Positions 40,648-47,906 of a stretch of DNA of 47,906 nt are shown here, one piece after another. The translations under genes and the position numbers were made by a program. Origin of the DNA: a bacterium (GTDB taxonomy: Bacteria; JAHJDO01); the NCBI GenBank assembly GCA_030652805.1, contig JAUSPT010000043.1, positions 1-47,906 of the forward strand, in the 5' to 3' direction. The notes under the pieces are model-generated. The model worked only from the letters and a program-made list of their open reading frames with translations. It did not search any database and had not been told where the DNA came from. Position 1 is the first letter of the stretch; every line of letters starts with the position of its first letter.

Positions 40648-41388
40648 ATGAGTAAAAAAGAAGAGCTGTTGTCAAAATTAGACCATAAGAAGCTTCCTCA
40701 ACATATTGCTATTATAATGGATGGGAATGGCAGATGGGCAAAGAAGCGCAATTTACCAAGATCTGCAGGACACCTAGCAGGGGTAAAAACTGTTAGGCGC
40801 ATTGTTGAAACTTCCTCAAACATTGGTATAAAATTTCTGACCATGTATGCATTTTCCACTGAAAACTGGAAACGTACAAAAAATGAAGTTAGTACAATTA
40901 TGTCCTTATTTAAGATATATCTCAAAAAAGAAATATCAACCTTTAACAAGAATGATGTAAGGCTTAATGTAATTGGAAATACAGGAGAATTGTCAGATGA
41001 TATTCAGAAAGCTCTGGATGATGCGCTAAAGAAGACATCTGTAAATAAAGGCTTAACGTTTACTTTAGCTATCAATTATGGCAGCAGGCAAGAGATTACG
41101 AATGCAGTAAAAAACATTGTAAATGATGTTGAAAAAGGTATTATAACGAGATATATAAATGAGAATATAATTACTAAATATTTATATACCTCTGATTTAC
41201 CGGACCCGGATCTTTTAATCAGAACAAGCGGAGAAATGAGGATTAGCAATTTTTTGCTCTGGCAATTATCATACGCTGAGATTTGGGTCACAGATACATA
41301 TTGGCCGGATTTTGAGCAAACAGAGTATATAAAAGCGATTTTGGATTATCAAAATAGACAAAGGCGGTTTGGGAAACATAACGGATAA
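40648..41388 (+). CDS. uppS: Undecaprenyl diphosphate synthase
   Basis: A 246-residue cis-prenyltransferase that makes the lipid carrier for peptidoglycan. ATG 40648 is preferred over GTG 40645. Catalytic Asp25 is in IIMDGNGRWAKKR; AFSTENWKR, PDPDLLIRTSGEMRISNFLLW and YWPDF follow. Length is typical. Its end overlaps the upstream candidate start of cdsA. Confidence 0.96.
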   Translation: MSKKEELLSKLDHKKLPQHIAIIMDGNGRWAKKRNLPRSAGHLAGVKTVRRIVETSSNIGIKFLTMYAFSTENWKRTKNEVSTIMSLFKIYLKKEISTFNKNDVRLNVIGNTGELSDDIQKALDDALKKTSVNKGLTFTLAINYGSRQEITNAVKNIVNDVEKGIITRYINENIITKYLYTSDLPDPDLLIRTSGEMRISNFLLWQLSYAEIWVTDTYWPDFEQTEYIKAILDYQNRQRRFGKHNG

Positions 41389-41398
41389 AATAGTAGCT

Positions 41399-42190
41399 AT
41401 GTTACGCAGTCGAATAGCAGTTGCTGTATTTTGCATCCCTATTTTTCTTCTTTTGGCATACAATGGAGGAATAGCATTTACATTGTTTACTGCGACTGTG
41501 TCTGTATTTGCATTTTTAGAATTTACTAATCTAATTAAACACATAAAAAAGGATATTCCTAAACTTATTGGGTCTCTAGGTTGTGTATGTATGGTGTTTT
41601 CGTTTTATGGAGGAGAACAAATATTAGCTGGCATAATTTTATTTGTTGTGTTTCTCATTGTACTGACGTTCCAGCTCCTCAAGAATGACATAGCAGGCTC
41701 AATAATTACTACAGGAATAACGAGTTTTGGAGTAATATATACAGGATGGTTCCTAGCGCATCTTGTTGCTCTTAGAAATTTGCCGTCAGGAAGAGCATAT
41801 ATTTTTACAATGCTGGCTGTTACATGGCTTACAGATTCAGGGGCATATGCAGTTGGAACGTTGTTCGGCAAACATAAATTGCCTCTGAAGGCAAGTCCAA
41901 ACAAATCTTATGAAGGATTAATAGGAGCTTGTATTGGAAGTTTTATTGGAGTTATTATTGCGAAACTAATGTTTATGAAAACACTTACTGTAATTCATAT
42001 GATTGCGCTTGCAATAGTAATGTTCCTGGCTGGTCAGCTGGGGGATCTATCTGAATCATTGATGAAGCGTGATGCAAAAGTAAAGGATACTGATTGTAGC
42101 ATCCCGGGCCATGGCGGGGTTCTGGACAGGTTTGACAGCCTGTTATTTACAGCACCAGCAATGTACTACTATATAAAACTTTTTTTATAA
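41399..42190 (+). CDS. cdsA: Phosphatidate cytidylyltransferase
   Basis: An integral membrane protein of 263 residues from ATG 41399 (MLRSRIAVAVFCIP); an upstream TTG at 41369 would add 10 residues and overlap uppS. About seven hydrophobic segments. The C-terminal CDP-diglyceride synthetase signature is clear: GDLSESLMKRDAKVKDTD followed by PGHGGVLDRFDSLLFTAP. Makes CDP-diacylglycerol for phospholipid synthesis. Confidence 0.95.
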   Translation: MLRSRIAVAVFCIPIFLLLAYNGGIAFTLFTATVSVFAFLEFTNLIKHIKKDIPKLIGSLGCVCMVFSFYGGEQILAGIILFVVFLIVLTFQLLKNDIAGSIITTGITSFGVIYTGWFLAHLVALRNLPSGRAYIFTMLAVTWLTDSGAYAVGTLFGKHKLPLKASPNKSYEGLIGACIGSFIGVIIAKLMFMKTLTVIHMIALAIVMFLAGQLGDLSESLMKRDAKVKDTDCSIPGHGGVLDRFDSLLFTAPAMYYYIKLFL

Positions 42191-42207
42191 ATGGACTATA
42201 TTAAAGA

Positions 42208-43551
42208 ATGAAGAAGATGCCTGTAGATAAACTGCCTCCGCAGAATATAGACGCAGAGATATCTGTGCTGGGAGCTATGCTGATTGAAAAAGAAGCTATT
42301 GGAAAGACACTTGAAATATTAAATAGCAAGGATTTTTATAAAGACGCTCATAAGAAAATATTCTCTGCAATAGTATCTTTGTATGATAAAGACGAAGCTG
42401 TGGATTTAGTCACACTAACTGAACACCTGACAAAGGGAAAAGAATTAAAGGATGCTGGAGGACCAAGCTATATATCAGGATTAGTCAGTAGCGTAGCAAC
42501 AGCTGCTAATGTTGAGCATCATGCGCGAATTGTAAAGCAGAAGGCAACGCTCAGAAATTTAATCAATGTATCTACCCAAATTATTACAAAGAGCTATGAA
42601 GGAGATGAAGAGGTTGATGTAATATTAGACAGTGCAGAGAAACTTATTTTTGATGTAAGCCAGCAGAAAATGAAAGGGGAATTTGTTGCAGTAAAGTCTA
42701 TATTAAAGGATACATTCCAGACTATAGAGAATATAATTGATAAAAAAATTCATGTAACAGGTATTCGTACAGGGTTTGACGAGCTTGATGACAGAACGGC
42801 AGGGCTGCAGAATTCAGACCTTATTATTGTTGCGGGCAGACCCAGCATGGGTAAAACAAGTTTTGCTCTCTCTCTTGCCCATCATATTGGAGTTGAAGAA
42901 AAAATACCTATTGGCATATTGAGCTTGGAAATGTCTAAAGAGCAGCTTGTACAACGCATGTTGTGCTCAGAAGCCAGAGTTGATATGCACAAAATGAGAA
43001 CAGGTTATCTTGGAGAAAAGGACTGGCCAAAGCTTACTAATGCTGCTGGGAGATTGTCTGAATCGCCAATTTATATTGACGATAGTTCTAATCTTTCCGG
43101 GCTGGAAGTGCGTGCAAAAGCGAGGCGTCTTAAGGCAAGCAAGAATATAGGGATTCTCATAATAGACTATTTGCAATTGATGAGCGGCAAATCTGGGTCA
43201 GAGAACAGACAGCAGGAAATATCGGAAATTTCCAGGTCATTAAAAGGATTAGCAAAAGAATTAAATATTCCTGTTGTTGCGCTCTCACAGTTGAGACGTC
43301 TGGCAGAAGGAAGACACAGACCTCAGTTATCAGATCTCAGGGAATCAGGCGCTATAGAGCAGGACGCAGATGTAGTTTTGCTTCTGGTGAGAGAAGAATT
43401 GTATGAAGAAACTGAAGAGAATAAGGGAAGAGCAGAAATAAATATAGGTAAGCAGAGAAATGGGCCAACTGGATCCTTTGAATTGGCTTTTATTAAGGAG
43501 TACGCTAAATTTGAAAATCTTTCTATGAGAGAAGATGAAAAAGAGGAATAG
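42208..43551 (+). CDS. dnaB: Replicative DNA helicase
   Basis: A 447-residue hexameric helicase. N-terminal domain (PPQNIDAEISVLGAML, about residues 10-25); RecA-like domain with Walker A GRPSMGKTSFAL (about 210), Walker B IIDYLQLM, and the LSQLRRLAEGRHRPQLSDLRESGAIEQDAD region, written here as LSQLRR and DLRESGAIEQDAD. No intein. It lies just after cdsA with an 18-nt gap, away from the rplI-dnaB order seen elsewhere. Confidence 0.97.
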   Translation: MKKMPVDKLPPQNIDAEISVLGAMLIEKEAIGKTLEILNSKDFYKDAHKKIFSAIVSLYDKDEAVDLVTLTEHLTKGKELKDAGGPSYISGLVSSVATAANVEHHARIVKQKATLRNLINVSTQIITKSYEGDEEVDVILDSAEKLIFDVSQQKMKGEFVAVKSILKDTFQTIENIIDKKIHVTGIRTGFDELDDRTAGLQNSDLIIVAGRPSMGKTSFALSLAHHIGVEEKIPIGILSLEMSKEQLVQRMLCSEARVDMHKMRTGYLGEKDWPKLTNAAGRLSESPIYIDDSSNLSGLEVRAKARRLKASKNIGILIIDYLQLMSGKSGSENRQQEISEISRSLKGLAKELNIPVVALSQLRRLAEGRHRPQLSDLRESGAIEQDADVVLLLVREELYEETEENKGRAEINIGKQRNGPTGSFELAFIKEYAKFENLSMREDEKEE

Positions 43552-43575
43552 TCAACAGGATTGCAAGCAAGTAGA

Positions 43576-43593
43576 GACAGGTCGCGACCTGTC
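43576..43593. repeat. 18-nt perfect palindrome GACAGGTCGCGACCTGTC
   Basis: Fully self-complementary. It shares GACAGGTC, CTGTCC and a downstream TGTGxAAT word with the element at 46087, and the two bracket the accessory islet between dnaB and eno. Confidence 0.8.
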
Positions 43594-43649
43594 CTATAGT
43601 GTGGAATTGGGGGTGCTGAAGAGTGCTCAACTGAGGACTTAGCTAATAA

Positions 43650-43892
43650 ATGGCCAATGGTTTCCCAAAATTAGTAATGAATAATAAAAACGAGGCAGTG
43701 CTAAATCTTGCAAGCACTGCTAATTTTTTAGGTATATCAACGGCAACGGCTAGAAACTGGGTCAAATGTGGATATTTGCAAACGCTCGGCGAAAAAACAA
43801 AATATTTTTTTCACTTGACTGAAATTGAAAATATAAAATCAAACATAGCTAATGGAAATTTAGAAAAACTGAATAAAAGAGCAAACTTATGA
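43650..43892 (+). CDS. MerR-like helix-turn-helix protein, first gene of an unrecognised operon
   Basis: 80 residues with a HTH of the MerR/excisionase type (LASTANFLGISTATARNWVKCG, about residues 20-41, here in two parts LASTANFLGISTATARNWV and KCGYL). The closing NGNLEKLNKRANL resembles the end of the HTH module at the front of some N-6 DNA methylases, so it could be a truncated methylase N terminus; the tight operon with the next two genes argues for a whole small regulator. It overlaps the next gene by 4 nt (ATGA). The region is very AT-rich compared with dnaB and eno. Confidence 0.65.
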   Translation: MANGFPKLVMNNKNEAVLNLASTANFLGISTATARNWVKCGYLQTLGEKTKYFFHLTEIENIKSNIANGNLEKLNKRANL

Positions 43893-44047
43893 AAAAACAA
43901 ATTACAAAAAAAATTACAAGAGAATGGATCGAACTAACTCTTTGCAATATGGTTGATGAGGTTTTGCAATTGATGAAAAGTGGGAAAAGCAAAGAAGAAG
44001 TTATGAAGAAAATTAAAAAATTTTCTGCTGAAATTTATAACGCATAA
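43889..44047 (+). CDS. 52-residue basic helical protein, middle gene of the operon
   Basis: ATG 43889 overlaps the preceding stop (ATGA), and the stop is 5 nt before the next gene, so translation of the three is probably coupled. The protein is Lys-rich and helical (TREWIELTLCNMVDEVLQLM, then KSKEEVMKKIKKF). No family is recognised. In size and position it could be an antitoxin or adaptor for the PIN-like protein that follows. It is too short for the usual ORF cut-off. Confidence 0.55.
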   Translation: MKKQITKKITREWIELTLCNMVDEVLQLMKSGKSKEEVMKKIKKFSAEIYNA

Positions 44048-44052
44048 TAATT

Positions 44053-44817
44053 ATGACAAAAAATAAATTGAATATTTGCTTAGAAACATCATCGTATTTA
44101 CCATTGATTTGGACGACGCCTTATTCGCAGGATATCATTAAAATAATTCAATATTATAGAAATGACGCTAATTTTTTTATACAGAAAGATTGTATTAAGG
44201 AAGCATTAAAATATATTTATTATGATAAAAATTGGTTTCGTCATGCTTCTGTAAGAATAAAAAAAATAGCTAAAATTTTAAAAGATGAACAGTTAGAAGA
44301 AATGTCATTTCCTAGCACTGCTTTTCAAATTTTACTTGGAGGGAAAATGTGGGCTCAGGGTTTGTATCTGAATTTTGTTAGGCACACAACATTTCTTTAT
44401 TCAGACTTAGTGGATCAAGTAGATTTTTCTGATAAAAGAAAAGGATTATTAAAATTAGCCAGTTTAATAGATGAAAGATTTGAGTATTTGCAAAATTTTA
44501 TAGAAGGACACTTAAATTCAGACGAATTTGAGATTGATTTTCAAAAAATGTTTCCCTATTGGGGAAAATTTTATTTATATCACGAATTGCCACCAAAATT
44601 AACTATTAAAGTTTGGAAAAATAAAGAAGAATTTGTTGAAGGGAAAGCAAGAATTAGAGATGTTTTTCATTACACGAGCATGTTAAATTCCAATATTAAA
44701 TTTGATAAAATGATAGTCGCCAATACTGGCTTTTCTGCCCATATTAAAAAAGAATTAGGGAGACTTGATGTAGAATTGCTATGTGCAGAAAGCAGACAAA
44801 TGGACATTTATGGATAA
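44053..44817 (+). CDS. PIN-like domain protein (putative nuclease/toxin), third gene of the operon
   Basis: 254 residues. The ends look like a PIN fold: a first strand ICLETSS with Glu11 in place of the usual Asp, Glu50 in KEALKYI, Asp203 in RIRDVFHYTSML (compare the D..H...A helix of PIN proteins), then IVANTGF near residue 220 where PIN proteins often have T-D-x-x-F. Between the second and third acidic positions is an insertion of about 150 residues, so it is about twice the usual PIN length. It may be an RNase or an inactive relative. The gene pair upstream (HTH + 52-aa) suggests a toxin-antitoxin or defence role. No named family is claimed. Confidence 0.5.
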   Translation: MTKNKLNICLETSSYLPLIWTTPYSQDIIKIIQYYRNDANFFIQKDCIKEALKYIYYDKNWFRHASVRIKKIAKILKDEQLEEMSFPSTAFQILLGGKMWAQGLYLNFVRHTTFLYSDLVDQVDFSDKRKGLLKLASLIDERFEYLQNFIEGHLNSDEFEIDFQKMFPYWGKFYLYHELPPKLTIKVWKNKEEFVEGKARIRDVFHYTSMLNSNIKFDKMIVANTGFSAHIKKELGRLDVELLCAESRQMDIYG

Positions 44818-44896
44818 TACGAATATATTATTTCGGGCTTATTTGGGTTGATGTTCTGAATGAAATATAATTATGTTAAATTTCTTTACATTGCTA

Positions 44897-44925
44897 TTGA
44901 CAAAAAATTTTACATTGGCTAAAAT
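44897..44925 (+). promoter_or_regulatory. Promoter of the Panacea toxin-antitoxin pair
   Basis: A perfect TTGACA (44897-44902) and TAAAAT (44920-44925), spacing 17, with AAAGGA shortly before the ATG at 44953. It separates this pair transcriptionally from the upstream three-gene operon. Confidence 0.7.
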
Positions 44926-44952
44926 AAAAGTAGTTAACAAAGGAATAAAACT

Positions 44953-45723
44953 ATGCTTTCAAAATTCATCCGACAAATGCGCAAAAAGCACAATCTGACG
45001 CAGGAGTATCTAGCGTCAAAGATTGGCATTTCACGACCGACGTATGTTCAAATAGAACAAGGCGAGCGGGAATTAACTATTTCAGAAGCAGGAAAACTAG
45101 CTTCCATTTTTGACATTTCGTTTGAGAATTTTCTTGCTGGCAACGCTCCGGAATGCAAGGTGGTGTTTGAAGAAAGACCAAAGCAAAAATTATCCGGTGA
45201 TCTTCAAATTCGTGTGACTAGTAAAAATCTTGATAAATTCAAACAAGTTCTTTTGTATGTACTGGGAGAAGTTGGTGGCAAGCCGAATGTTGGTGAAACA
45301 GTGCTTCATAAATTACTTTACTTTATTGATTTTGATTATTACGAAAAATTTGAAGAAAATTTGATGGGTGCAACCTACATTAAAAATCATCACGGACCCA
45401 CTTCCGTGGAATTAAAGGATATTTTTGTGGATATGCAGAAAAAGGGAGAAATTGAAGCGGTAAAGAGTCAGTATTTTAAGTATGAACAAAAAAAGTATTT
45501 ACCGCTAAAACGACCTAATTTAGATAAATTTTCCGCTCGCGAGATAGAGCATATTAACGAAGTGTTGGCTCGTCTTGCCGATAAAAACGCCAAAGAAATA
45601 GAAAATTATTCGCACGAAGATATTCCTTGGAAAACAGCCGAGGAAGGGCAGCAGCTTTCTTATGAAAGCGTGTTTTATCGCGACGAACGCTATTCTGTAA
45701 GAAACTATTACGATGAGATTTAA
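44953..45723 (+). CDS. Panacea (DUF4065)-domain antitoxin with XRE HTH
   Basis: A 256-residue fusion. N-terminal XRE domain (about residues 1-62: FIRQMRKKHNLTQEYLASKI, PTYVQIEQGERELTISEAGK), then a Panacea/SocA-like domain (about 90-215: GETVLHKLLYFIDFDYYEKF, TYIKNHHGPTSVELKDIF). Panacea domains are known as antitoxins that neutralise many unrelated toxins, and HTH-Panacea fusions are one known form. The stop overlaps the next gene by 11 nt. The HTH should also autoregulate the promoter at 44897. Confidence 0.88.
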   Translation: MLSKFIRQMRKKHNLTQEYLASKIGISRPTYVQIEQGERELTISEAGKLASIFDISFENFLAGNAPECKVVFEERPKQKLSGDLQIRVTSKNLDKFKQVLLYVLGEVGGKPNVGETVLHKLLYFIDFDYYEKFEENLMGATYIKNHHGPTSVELKDIFVDMQKKGEIEAVKSQYFKYEQKKYLPLKRPNLDKFSAREIEHINEVLARLADKNAKEIENYSHEDIPWKTAEEGQQLSYESVFYRDERYSVRNYYDEI

Positions 45724-46054
45724 TGAAACGCTGGAATTCACCAAGGAATTTAAACGGCTGGCGAAAAAATATAGATCACTGCCAGATGACTTGGCAGAAT
45801 TCAAGAGAGTGCTCGCAGTCGTGCCCTTGGGAAACAGCAAACATTTTAATGTCATTACAAAAAATGAGCAGTGTGTCATTGTAAAAGCGCGCTTATTTTG
45901 TCGGTATTTAAAAGGTTCTTCTTTGAGAATTATTTACGCTTTTCATTGTCAAAGTGATAAAGTTGATTTTATTGAGCTATATTTTAAGGGTGATAAAGAA
46001 AACGAAGGTCGCGAAAGAATCAAAGAATACTTGATAAAATCCCCTTTTCTTTAG
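45713..46054 (+). CDS. RelE-like toxin paired with the Panacea antitoxin
   Basis: A 113-residue protein resembling RelE/HigB-type ribosome-dependent mRNA interferases: EFTKEFKRLAKKYRSLPDDL (about 8-27), RLFCRYLKGSSLRIIYAF (about 60-78), then IELYFKGDKENEGRERIKEYL. The basic residues in the centre fit the family. The ATG lies inside the antitoxin gene. The ancestral function is translation inhibition; activity is inferred. Confidence 0.82.
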   Translation: MRFNETLEFTKEFKRLAKKYRSLPDDLAEFKRVLAVVPLGNSKHFNVITKNEQCVIVKARLFCRYLKGSSLRIIYAFHCQSDKVDFIELYFKGDKENEGRERIKEYLIKSPFL

Positions 46055-46086
46055 AGAACATTGTTGCTATAATCCCCAAGTGCAAT

Positions 46087-46106
46087 GGACAGGTCTCGAT
46101 CTGTCC
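46087..46106. repeat. Near-palindrome GGACAGGTCTCGATCTGTCC
   Basis: A 20-nt near-palindrome related to 43576-43593. The two flank the AT-rich islet, and this one lies 25 nt before the eno ribosome-binding site. Confidence 0.7.
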
Positions 46107-46130
46107 CTACAATGTGAAATAACTATATAG

Positions 46131-47431
<1,301 letters not shown>

Positions 47432-47432
<1 letters not shown>

Positions 47433-47743
47433 TGCATAATAAAAAACAGAATGCTTCAAAAAACAACCTAAAGAAGATATTACTGATTGTAATAGTTATC
47501 CTGTTTGTATGCCTGGCTATATATGCTTTTACCCCTTGTATAATAGAGCAAAGAAAACTGAATAAACAGATTGCAAATCTTGAAAATGAGATTGAAAGAG
47601 TCCGAGAATCCAATAAGAAACTTGCTAAAGAGATATTCGCTTTAAAGAACGACCCGTTGTACATAGAAAAACTCGCCCGTAAGGAATTAGGATTGATAAG
47701 GTCTGGTGAGGTAATATACAAGCTTAAGCCAGACAAAGAATAA
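47432..47743 (+). CDS. ftsB: FtsB/DivIC-type septum formation initiator
   Basis: A 103-residue single-pass protein: short cytoplasmic basic N terminus, one transmembrane segment (about 15-35), then a coiled coil (about 40-75: RKLNKQIANLENEIERVRES) and the closing motif DPLYIEKLARKELGLIRSGE typical of FtsB/DivIC. It scaffolds the divisome with FtsL and FtsQ. The eno-ftsB order is common in bacteria. Confidence 0.93.
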
Positions 47744-47906
47744 TTCCCATTCTGCGTTACGACTAAGGGAACGGTCAACACATCATTACCCCCCTTGCCA
47801 GAAAAAGACTGATCTAATCTGATCACGACATCAAGGTCAATAGGTGGAATCATAAGCAAGCGCTTGTCCAGATCCGGCACCTTCTCTCTAGCCAACTGCC
47901 ATGGCG
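47744..47906. other. Right window edge, possible partial minus-strand ORF
   Basis: The minus strand is open from the window edge (TTG at 47895, REKVPDLDKRLLMIPPIDLD, then VVIRLDQSFSGKGGNDVL) and could be a partial gene, but in frame it runs on antisense to ftsB and eno to 47362, which real genes rarely do. No family is recognised, and no terminator was seen after ftsB. Confidence 0.25.

Overview
Organism. An AT-rich bacterial chromosome segment (roughly 35-40% G+C by eye in the core genes) from an uncultured, probably Gram-negative lineage. Four things suggest a member of, or neighbour to, the PVC-type phyla (Lentisphaerota, Omnitrophota and similar): an H-X9-DG prepilin next to a LacI regulator and glycan-active proteins, paralogous LamG, beta-helix and BNR proteins, a long Alu-containing SRP RNA, and many small dispersed palindromes. 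This placement is inference; no marker is decisive.

Layout. (1) 1-19.8 kb is a glycan locus of mosaic paralogues: two beta-helix/sialidase-like fusions (1-1263 and 15754-17601, near-identical over the shared part), two stand-alone sialidase-like proteins, two large CBM/TIM-barrel proteins, two LamG proteins, one long beta-helix protein, a LacI regulator, a prepilin and a broken M42 peptidase. The exported members share a leader cassette, and the sialidase-like members have no visible leader. (2) 19.9-24.0 kb is a conserved block: SRP RNA, dnaX, ybaB, recR, cvpA-like, nth. (3) 24.0-25.8 kb is accessory: an antitoxin with a toxin remnant, then two integron-type gene cassettes, each ending in an attC site, then a small MITE-like element. 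No integrase is in the window. (4) 25.8-28.6 kb carries a nucleotidyltransferase-like gene, TPM-domain, LemA and isochorismatase-family genes in one operon. (5) 28.7-36.8 kb is arginine biosynthesis, argC-J-B-D and argF, split by about 2.8 kb holding VapBC, an XRE regulator and a CsgG-like gene. (6) 36.8-43.5 kb: lytic transglycosylase, then rpsB-tsf-pyrH-frr, a ferredoxin, uppS, cdsA, dnaB. (7) 43.6-46.1 kb is an AT-rich toxin/defence islet between two related palindromes: an unrecognised HTH/52-aa/PIN-like operon and a Panacea-type toxin-antitoxin pair. (8) eno and ftsB close the window.

How it fits together. The core genes are housekeeping operons with overlapping or closely spaced reading frames. 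Accessory material (toxin-antitoxin modules, cassettes, palindromic elements) sits at the seams between them. The best candidates for something undescribed are the integrase-less cassette pair, the three-gene PIN-like module, the hairpin inserted in the SRP RNA Alu domain, and the predicted slippage site in dnaX.
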